Source: Mucilaginibacter gilvus (GTDB lineage: Bacteria > Bacteroidota > Bacteroidia > Sphingobacteriales > Sphingobacteriaceae). From it: a stretch of 64,000 bases of DNA. Every line of letters begins with the position of its first letter. Position 1 is the stretch's first letter. Positions 8,395 through 16,354 of the stretch are shown here, one piece after another. The stretch covers positions 744,001 to 808,000 of the forward strand of contig NZ_SBIW01000003.1 of NCBI RefSeq assembly GCF_004054195.1. Direction: 5' to 3'. A program made the translations under genes and the position numbers. The notes below the pieces were generated by a model. The model was not told the DNA's origin, made no database searches, and saw only the letters and a list, made by a program, of their open reading frames with translations.

Positions 8395-9684
8395 TTAAGC
8401 TTTTATAACCGGCAGTTTTTCCGCATCCTGATTTATGTCAAGTATTACCACATTATCGTTATCATCGGGTAATTTATCTGGAAGGGTTAATTGGATATTT
8501 TTCCCGCTTTGTTTCACTTCAACTTTTTCACTGTTGAACAGGGTAGCCTTATTAATAACCACATTCGGCAGGGCAGGGATCGTTATCGTATTGCCGGCGC
8601 TTTTAAATATGTGGATATAGATCTTGTTGCCTTTGCGGGTGCTGGCAAAATTATCGTTCGGTACAAATGGGCCGCCTTTGGTATTGTAAATGCTGCTGCT
8701 ATATGTTTTCATCCAGTCGCCAATTTCCTTCAGGCGGAATACCTGCCTGGCCTCAATGCGGCCATCCATCATCGGACCAACATTAAACAGCAGGTTGCCA
8801 TTGCCGGCAGCTGTTTTTGCGAGGGTTTGGATGCATTCTTTTAGCGATTTCATCTGATCGTTTGGTTTCCAGGCCCATTGCTGGCAAATGGTAATGCAGC
8901 TTTCCCAGGGTTCGTTCATATTCAGTTGGCCAATGCGCTGCTCCGGCGTAAGGTAATCCCCAACCGATTCATTGTTAAGCGCCTCGCTTACTTTACCCAG
9001 GCGGTTGTTTACCAGTATTTGAGGATTAATGCTTTTGGTATAATCGTAGATCTCGCGGCCATCGGCGTTTGTCCAGGGTTTCTCCCAATAGCCATCAAAC
9101 CAAAGCAGGTAGGGGTCGTATTTGGTGATGAGTTCTTTTAGCTCGCCTTTCATCGTGGCTTTAAACGCCGTAATATCTCCTTTTACGTTCTTGGTGGAGT
9201 CATAAGGGTTTTGGATAGGATAATTTTTATCGTGCCAATCCAGTACCGTGCAGTAAATGCCAAATATCATCCTTTGTTTTTTGCAGGCTTTTGCCAGCTC
9301 GCCAACAATATCCCGCTTAAAGGGACTATTCATAACATTATAGTCGGAAAATTTGGTGGGCCACAAGCAAAAGCCATCATGGTGTTTGGCGGTGATCACC
9401 AGGTATTTAATGCCAGCATCTTTGGCGGCTTTTACCCATGCATCGGCATTGAACAGTACGGGGTTAAACTCTTTATAAAGACTATCGTAATCGGCTTGGG
9501 CTACTTCTTTATTGCGGCTCCAGCCAATTTCTGTACCTCTTACGGTTACCGGCCCAAAGTGTACAAACATACCGAAACGCTGATCCATAAATTCGGGCAT
9601 CAGGTTTTTTTGTGTTTGCTGGGCAAAGCTTTGTGCCGAAAGAATAAACAGTAAGCAGGTAATCAAATATCTTTTAGTAACCAT
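8395..9684 (-). CDS. Secreted alpha-L-fucosidase, glycoside hydrolase family 29
   Basis: A 429-residue protein with a signal peptide (ends AQSFAQ) and a GH29 catalytic barrel. Key motifs are RFGMFVHFG near residue 36, TAKHHDGFCLWPTKFSDYNV near 97 and LLWFDGYWEKP, whose Asp is the expected nucleophile. A C-terminal beta-sandwich follows from about residue 345. The enzyme removes alpha-linked L-fucose from glycans in the periplasm or outside the cell by a retaining mechanism. It is the first gene of a two-gene operon with a mutarotase. No SusC/SusD pair is nearby, so this is not a full polysaccharide utilization locus within the window. Confidence 0.92.
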   Translation of the reverse strand: MVTKRYLITCLLFILSAQSFAQQTQKNLMPEFMDQRFGMFVHFGPVTVRGTEIGWSRNKEVAQADYDSLYKEFNPVLFNADAWVKAAKDAGIKYLVITAKHHDGFCLWPTKFSDYNVMNSPFKRDIVGELAKACKKQRMIFGIYCTVLDWHDKNYPIQNPYDSTKNVKGDITAFKATMKGELKELITKYDPYLLWFDGYWEKPWTNADGREIYDYTKSINPQILVNNRLGKVSEALNNESVGDYLTPEQRIGQLNMNEPWESCITICQQWAWKPNDQMKSLKECIQTLAKTAAGNGNLLFNVGPMMDGRIEARQVFRLKEIGDWMKTYSSSIYNTKGGPFVPNDNFASTRKGNKIYIHIFKSAGNTITIPALPNVVINKATLFNSEKVEVKQSGKNIQLTLPDKLPDDNDNVVILDINQDAEKLPVIKA

Positions 9685-9783
9685 TCCGGATAGATTTATA
9701 ATGATGAAAATTGGTTGGCTTAAAAGTAATGAGGCTGTTTGCCGCTGTAAATGGATAATTCGAATAAGATAATGGATTATACA

Positions 9784-9827
9784 TTTGAGTTGCGGGTTTT
9801 GCCTAAAAGAAAAACTCGCAACTCAAA
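9784..9827. repeat. Hairpin TTTGAGTTGCG...CGCAACTCAAA
   Basis: Arms at 9784-9800 and 9811-9827 form a 17-bp stem with a single mismatch around the loop GCCTAAAAGA. It lies about 110 bases beyond the end of the Omp85-like gene on the minus strand, without a clear T-run on that strand. It may be a dispersed hairpin or a weak terminator. Confidence 0.5.
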
Positions 9828-9934
9828 TCTGCAGTAGGGTATACTTAAAATTAACATTTACGGGCGTGGTGGTAACGCGAGGCGAAGATTTAATATTGGC
9901 AGAAATTTCTACGCTTGCGGACAACCATTTGCCC

Positions 9935-11275
9935 TTAAAAGGCCTCGTTTAGCCCCAAAAAGAACCCTCTTGCGCCGTACTTACCCCAGGCGTAGTCGAG
10001 GCAAAGGTTAGTACGTGTTGCTTTGTTGAAGAGCACCCGTAAGCCGCCGCCATAACCCGGCTGCCAAACCTGGAACAGTTTGGTGCCCGCTTCATCATTG
10101 GCGGTTTGCAGGTTAAAAAATGCTACCCCGCTTAGGAATTTGTTTTTGGTTATAGGGAAGCGGTATTCGGCTTCGGAGTAGTTGTATTTGGTGCCTTTAA
10201 AGTATTGAGATACATAACCCCGCCCGCTGCGGAAACTACCATCTTTAGCCGTACCGGGTAATTCGAGGTAAGGGATATTGCCGGTGATGAGGTATGAACC
10301 CCAGTTCCAGAATGCGATCACATGCTCCGGGTGCGTGCTGGAAAGGCTAATATACTTACGGAAATCGGTAGTGAATTGCACCGCGTTTTTAGAGCTTCCC
10401 ATCCATTTCTGGTTTACCCGAAAACCAGCATCAACATAAAAACCCTTATAAGCGCGGTTTTGATTATCGCGGGTGGTATACTGCACGTTAAACAGCAGTC
10501 CGTTTGCCTGGTAGCTGCCATTGCTAAAGCCATGGCGTTCGTTGTAAATACCGTAAGGCGTTAACCCGGTAGATTTTTGGTCCTCAATATTGCTGCGAAT
10601 ATCAAACGATACCCCGGCACCAACAAACAGGTTCTTTTGCACCTCTTTATATACCTTCTCGCGAATATTGAAGTAGATAGAATGGAGCGCGCGCCCTTTA
10701 CGGTCCGCGTTTGCCAGTACCTGGTCTTCCTCGCTGCCGTTATTGGCTTGGGCTATGCCAAGCCCATAATCCGGCGATACGGTTTTAGCAATAACTAAAT
10801 TCCCCTGGAAGTTCCAGGCGTTACCCGGCGTATAAATATTATGGTTCACATAAAAGTAAATAATACCCTTCGTGGTGACAGATGCCGATGTAGCTGCTAC
10901 GGAGAGCAGCGTATTAGGGTCGTTACCCAGTTTACGGCCGGCCACCGCCTTTATGCCAAGTTGCGAACCAATGCTTGGGTTAGATGCGATATTAGGTATA
11001 ATAGTTATGCCCGATGGCTTTTTAAAAACACTATCGGGTTTGCGCTTGGGGTGTAATATAGCCTTAAATGCATCGCCAATATCGTATTGATTGGCAAAGT
11101 CGTTGCTTTGTTTATTCTGCTGTTTCAATGCTATACGTTGCGCTCTTGCGCCTTTCACGGTATCAGCAGGGGTAGGCTGCACCTGGGCGTGAGCACCGTA
11201 TGTAGCTCCCAAAAAACATATTAAAAATAATGTAGCTAAGTTTTTGTAATTGGGGTGGTTATGTTGGTTGTTCAA
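9935..11275 (-). CDS. BamA/TamA (Omp85) family outer-membrane barrel protein
   Basis: A 446-residue protein with an N-terminal signal (hydrophobic segment about 13-30, ends GAHAQ). A short periplasmic linker follows, then a C-terminal beta-barrel of the bacterial surface antigen type. The final segment (LCLDYAWGKYGARGFFLGLNEAF) ends in an aromatic residue, as expected for BAM-assembled barrels. The barrel has the alternating pattern with YTTRDNQNRAYKGFYVDAGF. No clear POTRA repeats fit in the roughly 100 residues before the barrel, so this is not BamA itself. Related small Omp85-like proteins in Bacteroidota have unknown function; one idea is lipid or patatin-linked transport. Single gene. 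Confidence 0.7.
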   Translation of the reverse strand: MNNQHNHPNYKNLATLFLICFLGATYGAHAQVQPTPADTVKGARAQRIALKQQNKQSNDFANQYDIGDAFKAILHPKRKPDSVFKKPSGITIIPNIASNPSIGSQLGIKAVAGRKLGNDPNTLLSVAATSASVTTKGIIYFYVNHNIYTPGNAWNFQGNLVIAKTVSPDYGLGIAQANNGSEEDQVLANADRKGRALHSIYFNIREKVYKEVQKNLFVGAGVSFDIRSNIEDQKSTGLTPYGIYNERHGFSNGSYQANGLLFNVQYTTRDNQNRAYKGFYVDAGFRVNQKWMGSSKNAVQFTTDFRKYISLSSTHPEHVIAFWNWGSYLITGNIPYLELPGTAKDGSFRSGRGYVSQYFKGTKYNYSEAEYRFPITKNKFLSGVAFFNLQTANDEAGTKLFQVWQPGYGGGLRVLFNKATRTNLCLDYAWGKYGARGFFLGLNEAF

Positions 11276-11398
11276 ATCGGCAGTTTTAAATTATCCCATT
11301 TTAAAGCAACAGGGTGATTTTAAAACCGAGAAGGTTAAAAAAATGTTTGTACTGGTAGCATGCTTGTTACTTAAGTATGACTAAAAACGATAGAAACA

Positions 11399-11428
11399 AC
11401 AAAGCCCCTTCTTTTGAAGAGGCTTTGT
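11399..11428 (-). terminator. Rho-independent terminator of the sigma-54 regulator gene
   Basis: ACAAAGCCcCTTC (11399-11411) pairs with GAAGaGGCTTTGT (11416-11428). On the minus strand the stem is followed by a T-rich stretch (GTTGTTTCTATCGTTTTT). It lies 31 bases past the stop of the response regulator gene. Confidence 0.75.
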
Positions 11429-11458
11429 GCCAACACCGAAGCACTGCATATTATAATT

Positions 11459-12838
11459 TTACTCCCCCCGCTTCAAGCCAAATTTTTCAATTTTGCTGTA
11501 CAGGTGGCTGCGTTGGATATCAATATCATCGGCAGTTTTTGATACGTTCCAGTTGTTTTTTTCGAGTTTGAACTTGATGTACTCCCGTTCGGCAAAATCC
11601 TTGTATTCCTGGAAGTTTGTAAACTGGTCGAAATCCGTTTGCGGCGCGGCTGCTACAGCTGCGGTAACAGCAACAGGGGCGCTTGGGTTGGCAAATGCCT
11701 TTACATCGCCATCGGTAATGGTTTTATCGCTCAGGATGATGAGGCGCTCCACCATGTTGCGCAGTTCGCGGATGTTACCCGTCCACGGTAAAGCTTTAAG
11801 TGCATCCAGCGCCGCATCCGAGATCTTTTTGGTAGGCATACCGTACTCATTGCAGATCTCATCTAAAAAGGCTTGTGTAAGCAAGGCGATATCGTCACGG
11901 CGTTCGGTAAGCGGCGGTACGTGGATCAAAATAACGCTGAGGCGGTGGTACAAATCCATCCGGAAGTTACCGGCCTCAATTTCTTTTAACAGGTCTTTGT
12001 TGGTTGCCGCCACTACACGTACATCCACATCTATTTCTTTTTCTCCGCCAACGCGGGTAATTTTGCTTTCCTGTAGGGCACGCAGCACTTTGGCCTGTGC
12101 GCTTTGGCTCATATCGCCTATCTCATCTAAAAACAGCGTACCGCCGTTTGCAGATTCGAATTTACCGATACGTTGTTTTATAGCCGAAGTAAATGACCCT
12201 TTTTCGTGGCCAAAAAGCTCGCTTTCAATAAGTTCAGATGGGATGGCCGCACAATTTACCTCGATGATAGGGCCGTTGCTGCGATTAGATTTTTCGTGCA
12301 GCCAACGGGCAACCAACTCTTTACCGCTACCGTTAGCGCCGGTAACCAGCACACGGGCATCGGTAGGGCCAACACGCTCTATAGTTTCTTTTATTTTGAT
12401 GATGGCCTGCGATTCGCCTAAGATAGGGCGCACCTTGGAGGCCTTACGTTTTAATACTTTTGTCTCAACAACCAGGCTACCACGATCCAGCGCGTTGCGT
12501 ACGGTTATCAGAAGTCGGTTAAGATCGGGCGGTTTGGAGATAAAATCAAACGCGCCTTTTTTGCTGGCCTCCACAGCGGTTTCTACCGTGCCGTGGCCCG
12601 ATATCATAATAAAAGGCAGGTCGGGTTTTAGGCTCAATCCTTCGGTAAGCACTTCCATGCCATCCATGCGGTTCATTTTTATATCGCACAGTACCAGGTC
12701 ATAATCGTTTTTGCGGATAAGCTCCAGCCCGTCTACACCGTTATCAATGTCTTCAACGGTATAATCTTCGTACTCTAAAATTTCGCGCAGCGTATTGCGG
12801 ATAGACCGCTCATCATCAATAATTAAAATTTTTGCCAT
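11459..12838 (-). CDS. Sigma-54-dependent response regulator (NtrC family)
   Basis: A 459-residue regulator. The receiver domain is at 1-120, with D8/D9, phospho-acceptor D52 and K102. The AAA+ domain is at about 135-370, with Walker A GANGSGKE (167-174), Walker B GGTLFLDEIG (232-241) and VRVVAATNKDL. A Fis-type helix-turn-helix is at the end (NWNVSKTADDIDIQRSHLYS). The sigma-54 contact loop, normally GAFTGA, reads GSFTSA (214-219). It should activate RpoN-dependent promoters on phosphorylation. No partner kinase is adjacent, so it is an orphan in this window. RNase P RNA lies upstream on the same strand. Confidence 0.9.
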   Translation of the reverse strand: MAKILIIDDERSIRNTLREILEYEDYTVEDIDNGVDGLELIRKNDYDLVLCDIKMNRMDGMEVLTEGLSLKPDLPFIMISGHGTVETAVEASKKGAFDFISKPPDLNRLLITVRNALDRGSLVVETKVLKRKASKVRPILGESQAIIKIKETIERVGPTDARVLVTGANGSGKELVARWLHEKSNRSNGPIIEVNCAAIPSELIESELFGHEKGSFTSAIKQRIGKFESANGGTLFLDEIGDMSQSAQAKVLRALQESKITRVGGEKEIDVDVRVVAATNKDLLKEIEAGNFRMDLYHRLSVILIHVPPLTERRDDIALLTQAFLDEICNEYGMPTKKISDAALDALKALPWTGNIRELRNMVERLIILSDKTITDGDVKAFANPSAPVAVTAAVAAAPQTDFDQFTNFQEYKDFAEREYIKFKLEKNNWNVSKTADDIDIQRSHLYSKIEKFGLKRGE

Positions 12839-12990
12839 GTGTCTCTAAAACGGAAATAAGGTAGATATGTTTGCGTGCAAGATATAAAAATGTATAGAAA
12901 AATACACAATTTTTAGTGAATGGAGAATGTCGAATTTCGAACGTTCAATTTCGAATTTAGAAAGTGCCGAAGCGCAGACACCAATGAACA

Positions 12991-13018
12991 AAAAATCCCC
13001 TCCGAAGAGGGGATTTTT
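12991..13018. terminator. Strong terminator between rnpB and the regulator gene
   Basis: AAAAATCCCCTC (12991-13002), loop CGAA, GAGGGGATTTTT (13007-13018): a perfect 12-bp stem with an A-run on one side and a T-run on the other, so it can act on both strands. It follows the 3' end of RNase P RNA on the minus strand. The neighbouring stretch 12918-12960 holds one arm of word-type repeat (TCGAATTTCGAACG). Confidence 0.85.
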
Positions 13019-13022
13019 TAAC

Positions 13023-13395
13023 AGCTGCAAACCTGTAAGCCGGGTTCTGTGTTCCTTTGCAGGAATTTCTATCATTAATCTGGCCCTGCCGTTGCCGGCA
13101 GGTTCAATCAACCTACCCATTCTGACGTCCCCGTAGGGAGGCGGGAGCGAGCAGCTCCGCTTTCAGAACCTATTTGGTTTTTCAACTCCTGAGGTTTACC
13201 GCGATCCCGGTCGCCCGGAAAAGCCGTGAGCTCTTACCTCACGTTTTCACCCTTACCCTTGCGGGCGGTATATTTTCTGTGGCACTTGCTGTCGCCCGCT
13301 GCGGGCGCCTTCCCGTTAGGAAGCAGGATGCTCTGTGTTGCCCGGACTTTCCTCCACCTACTAAGCGCGGGTAGCGATAGAACGTTTTGCGGGGT
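13023..13395 (-). ncRNA. rnpB: RNase P RNA, bacterial class A
   Basis: The catalytic RNA of RNase P, which removes tRNA 5' leaders. The nearly universal conserved segment GAGGAAAGTCCGGGC is present on the minus strand at about 13354-13340. The conserved 3' segment with ACAGAACCCGGCTTAC is near 13050-13035. The 5' GCAAAAC near 13392 can pair with GTTTGC near 13030 to make helix P1, which sets the ends given here to within a few bases. Length of about 370 nt fits class A. It is followed directly by the terminator at 12991-13018. Short open frames across it are not genes. Confidence 0.93.
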
Positions 13396-13410
13396 AAAGA
13401 TAAGTTTTTA

Positions 13411-13495
13411 GTTCATAGATGATGGTTCATAGTTCATAGCAAAATGCCAAAAAAGGTTTTTCACTATGAACTATCAACTATTAGCCATGAACTAT
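13411..13495. repeat. Word-type inverted repeat (TTCATAG / CTATGAA)
   Basis: The left arm repeats GTTCATAG three times with variation. The right arm has CTATGAACTATCAACTATT and CATGAACTAT. The arms pair imperfectly across a loop around AAATGCCAAAAAAGG. The right arm runs into the end of msrA and supplies its stop codon (13492-13494). This is one of several such word repeats in the window. Confidence 0.6.
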
Positions 13496-14136
13496 TTAAA
13501 CTCCGGCTTTAAATATGCGGCCATCGCCTTGCGCATCTTCAGCACTTTAGGGGTTGAAACGGCTGCAATATATGGGTTGCTATCGCCATTGGTGCGGTAA
13601 TAGCCCTGGTGATATTTTTCGGCAGGGTAAAACACTTTAAAGGGCACTACCTGGGTAACCACCGGGTTTGGGTAATGCTTCGAGTCGTTCATTTTTTTAA
13701 TGGCGGACTCCAATGTAGCTTTTTCACTCGCGTTGCGGTAAAAAGCGATAGAACGGTAATCGGTACCAACATCAGGACCTTGACGATTAAGCGTGGTTGG
13801 GTCGTGGGCTGATAAAAATGCCTCGGCAAGCGTGGCGTAAGTGATCACCTTTGGGTTGTAGTATACCTGTACGGTTTCCGCGTGATCGGTGGTACGGGTG
13901 CTCACCTCTTCGTACGTTGGGTTAGCGGTGTTACCCCCTGCATAGCCGGCTATCACCTTGTTAACACCTTTCAATTCGCTCATAGCTTCTTGAGAGGCCC
14001 AGAAACAGCCGCTGCCAAATGTGGCAACCGCTTCGCCTGCGGCGGGTTTTGGCAATACCGCCATGCCTTTTGGCTGCCCGTTGGCGCATCCTACTATGAG
14101 TAATACCGATGCCACATATAATGCTAATTTTTTCAT
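13492..14136 (-). CDS. msrA: Peptide methionine sulfoxide reductase A, lipoprotein form
   Basis: A 214-residue enzyme with the MsrA signature GSGCFWASQEA, where Cys44 is the catalytic cysteine. It is followed by YAGGNTANPTYEEVSTRTTDHAETVQV, with the glutamate and aspartate that bind the sulfoxide. It reduces methionine-S-sulfoxide in proteins, or free, back to methionine. A lipoprotein signal (LLIVGC, Cys17) places it in the cell envelope rather than the cytoplasm, which suits repair of exported proteins. MsrB is not fused or adjacent. Its last codons reach the word-type repeat at 13411-13495. Confidence 0.93.
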   Translation of the reverse strand: MKKLALYVASVLLIVGCANGQPKGMAVLPKPAAGEAVATFGSGCFWASQEAMSELKGVNKVIAGYAGGNTANPTYEEVSTRTTDHAETVQVYYNPKVITYATLAEAFLSAHDPTTLNRQGPDVGTDYRSIAFYRNASEKATLESAIKKMNDSKHYPNPVVTQVVPFKVFYPAEKYHQGYYRTNGDSNPYIAAVSTPKVLKMRKAMAAYLKPEFK

Positions 14137-14270
14137 GATTCTTGTTTTATCTGTTTGTAGTAATAAACGTAGAAACCTTACAGGTTAGTTGGTGAGTAGT
14201 GAGCAGATAATGGTGAATAGTTAGAAAAGGGGCTAAATTTTGCATTTCGCTGACTTAACAACAAAACCAC

Positions 14271-14504
14271 TCACCTCTTCCCTGCTTTTATCATCCAAAG
14301 CAGTTTATCAAGGCCGTTTAGCTTAATTTCGTAAGTGGTGCTCATCAGCATACCCAGTTTGCCGGGAGGGAAGCCCTTGCGCTGCATCCACTCCAGGTAA
14401 CTGATAGGGATATCGCATATCAGGGTATCTTTATACTTACCAAAAGGCATCCGGGTCTTCACAATATCCACCAGTATCTGCGGGTCGGCATTTATATTTT
14501 CCAC
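14271..14504 (-). CDS. DUF3820 family protein
   Basis: A 77-residue protein matching DUF3820 (sometimes called putative quorum-sensing-regulated virulence factor). Its core TRMPFGKYKDTLICDIPISY, followed by LEWMQRKGFPPGKLGMLM, is characteristic. The start is a GTG at 14504, because no ATG is available before the conserved core. Function is unknown; the small basic fold has been linked to nucleic-acid metabolism only by context in other genomes. It precedes the metallo-beta-lactamase gene end by about 30 bases on the same strand. Confidence 0.75.
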   Translation of the reverse strand: MENINADPQILVDIVKTRMPFGKYKDTLICDIPISYLEWMQRKGFPPGKLGMLMSTTYEIKLNGLDKLLWMIKAGKR

Positions 14505-14533
14505 GGGGTAAATGTAGGGAATTTACAGGCGGA

Positions 14534-15475
14534 CTACCACAATTTTGTTGCCTTGTTAACCACCAAAAACCCTACCAAAGCCGCGGCTATTGCCAGGGCT
14601 GCCTTCGCGTGTTTGTTGCTTACCGCAGGCGGAATATAGCGCACGCCGTTCTCATCGCTCACTGCCGCGTGGCCCACATAGCGCCCCTGTTTTGGCACGG
14701 CGACCTCCTCGAAACGGTTGGCCAATACACTCAGTTCGGTAGCCAGTTCGCGCCCTCGCATCACGGGACCATGCCCGGTTGCCGCTATGCGCGGTTGCAG
14801 GGCCGCAAGCTTACGTACCGATTTCGCGGCTGCTATCCAGTCGCTGGTAATGTATTTTGGCGGACCGCTTACTTTCTTTTTATAAAGCGCCAGGTGCCAG
14901 GCAGATTCTGCCTGTGTGGTGGTGAAGGCATCGCCGGCTATCAATGTCGTATTTAGTGGCATAAACAAAGAAATATGCCCGGGCGTGTGGCCGGGGGTAT
15001 GGATCACTTTCCATTCGGGCAATTCGGGAATGCCATCGTATAGGTCTATCTCTATTAGGTTGCGGCGCACGTTGATAGGTTTTGTAGAGAACAGGACGGA
15101 TGCAAGGCTCATGAGCCCGCCGCCGGTTTGCGGGTCGGCAGGAGGGTAGGACGATTTACCGGTGAGGTATGGGGCTTCTAAATGGTGCGCGTAAACCGCA
15201 ACGTTCCATACCTTCAGTAATTCGCACAGCGAACCAGCATGATCGCTGTGCCCATGAGTTAAAACAATAGCCGACGGACGGGTCCCAGGGCCGAATATTG
15301 CTTCGGCCATGCCGATTATCTTATCTTCGGATCCTTTAGTGCCGGTATCTACCAGTACCCAGCCTTTGCCAGCGCCACGGCGGTTAGCTATCATATAAAC
15401 GTTTACAAACAGGAGCCTCATGCCCCAAACGCCCTGCGCTACCTGGAAATATTTAACATTTTTTTTAGCAAGCAT
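14534..15475 (-). CDS. Metallo-beta-lactamase fold hydrolase
   Basis: A 313-residue protein with the metal-binding motif LTHGHSDHAGS (HxHxDH), HTPGHTPGH, GDAFTT and a late ATGHGP histidine: a complete two-zinc site of the glyoxalase II-like group. A hydrophobic C-terminal segment (AALAIAAALVGFLVV) could anchor it in the membrane. The ATG at 15475 is preferred over an upstream start at 15568. The upstream start would overlap the next gene and add an unlikely N-terminus. Substrate unknown. It follows the SRPBCC gene on the same strand and is likely co-transcribed. Confidence 0.82.
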   Translation of the reverse strand: MLAKKNVKYFQVAQGVWGMRLLFVNVYMIANRRGAGKGWVLVDTGTKGSEDKIIGMAEAIFGPGTRPSAIVLTHGHSDHAGSLCELLKVWNVAVYAHHLEAPYLTGKSSYPPADPQTGGGLMSLASVLFSTKPINVRRNLIEIDLYDGIPELPEWKVIHTPGHTPGHISLFMPLNTTLIAGDAFTTTQAESAWHLALYKKKVSGPPKYITSDWIAAAKSVRKLAALQPRIAATGHGPVMRGRELATELSVLANRFEEVAVPKQGRYVGHAAVSDENGVRYIPPAVSNKHAKAALAIAAALVGFLVVNKATKLW

Positions 15476-15549
15476 AATTTTTATAATGGTTGCTAAGTAA
15501 CAGGCAGAAGGGAGGAATGGTTTTAATTTAGGGAATTGCATCTGTTTTA

Positions 15550-15996
15550 TCAGACAGCTTCCACACATTTTTTCAAATCTCTTAGTCTTTGCCGTACGTT
15601 GAGGCGCAACCGGCGTTTAATAAAACCGCCCACTATAGTAAATGGGAAACGCAGCCTGTAATTGTAAAAAAAAGTCACCTTGGCGGTCTCGGCGCCGGCC
15701 TCTCTAAACGTCCACGATCCTGCGAAGGCTTTAAACATATACGGGCCTTGGGTCATTTTTACGGCGGCCACACCCGGGCGGCTAAAAGTTACATACCTGG
15801 TTTCCATCCCCACGCCATAACGGGCTACACACCAGGCTTTAACGCCCTTTCCCGCTTCGGTAGCGCCGTTTATAAGTTCAGCCTGTTTTAAAAAGTTGTC
15901 CCAATCCAGCCGCTTGCTGTAATCCTGTGTGTAATCAAAAATTATTGCAGCGGGTTTATTGATGATAATCTTTTCGGAGAAGTTGAAAGACGCCAT
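15550..15996 (-). CDS. SRPBCC (START-like) family protein
   Basis: A 148-residue protein with the helix-grip fold of polyketide cyclase/START-like proteins: an initial strand FNFSEKIIINKPAAIIFDYT, DYSKRLDWDNF and the C-terminal long helix. Such proteins bind hydrophobic ligands in a central cavity, and no catalytic residue can be named. It is upstream of the metallo-hydrolase gene in the same direction, with a 74-base gap, suggesting joint expression. Confidence 0.75.
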   Translation of the reverse strand: MASFNFSEKIIINKPAAIIFDYTQDYSKRLDWDNFLKQAELINGATEAGKGVKAWCVARYGVGMETRYVTFSRPGVAAVKMTQGPYMFKAFAGSWTFREAGAETAKVTFFYNYRLRFPFTIVGGFIKRRLRLNVRQRLRDLKKCVEAV

Positions 15997-16051
15997 TAAG
16001 TATGAGTGTGTAAGGGTTGGCTAAAGTTATAGTTTTAAGTCGGCTAATTCC

Positions 16052-16231
16052 ACTGTTCCAAAGTGTTTTTTTAATTTTTATTGTTTTTTGATAAGTAACT
16101 TATAATAAGAATATTGCATACTTTATTTAAAGTATAGGGGTGTTCCAAAGTGTTCCATCGAAAACTGTAAAATGCTGATATTCAATAGCGTTTTTAAAAT
16201 AAGTGTTCCACTTTCAAAGTGGAACACCTGC
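16052..16231. repeat. GTTCCA repeat cluster with hairpin, copy 2
   Basis: This gap (15997-16354) carries GTTCCAAAGTGTT near 16053, GTGTTCCAAAGTGTTCCAT near 16140 and a perfect hairpin GTGTTCCACTTT/AAAGTGGAACAC near 16202-16226. The hairpin and its left flank (TTTTAAAATAAGTG) match the element at 6179-6222. The rest of the gap is AT-rich and shows no convincing gene; a minus-strand open frame through it is made of the repeat. Confidence 0.6.
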
Positions 16232-16354
16232 ACAATGATTAATACGAGCCGTAACCTGATACCAACCCGCTTAACGAGCGCTAACATCCATAATTTGCAT
16301 ATCTGCACATCCTCCCTTATCTTGCCGCCTCAACCTGATTATTTTTAAACCTTC

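Noticed and set aside
11493..12704. 403-residue plus-strand open frame
   Set aside because: It is the complement of the sigma-54 regulator gene, is Ser-rich as expected for such shadows, and matches no protein family.
12927..13411. Several open frames of 60-90 residues
   Set aside because: They run through RNase P RNA and its terminator; the RNA motifs explain the sequence fully.
16123..16308. 61-residue minus-strand open frame
   Set aside because: It is formed by the GTTCCA repeat cluster and contains no domain.
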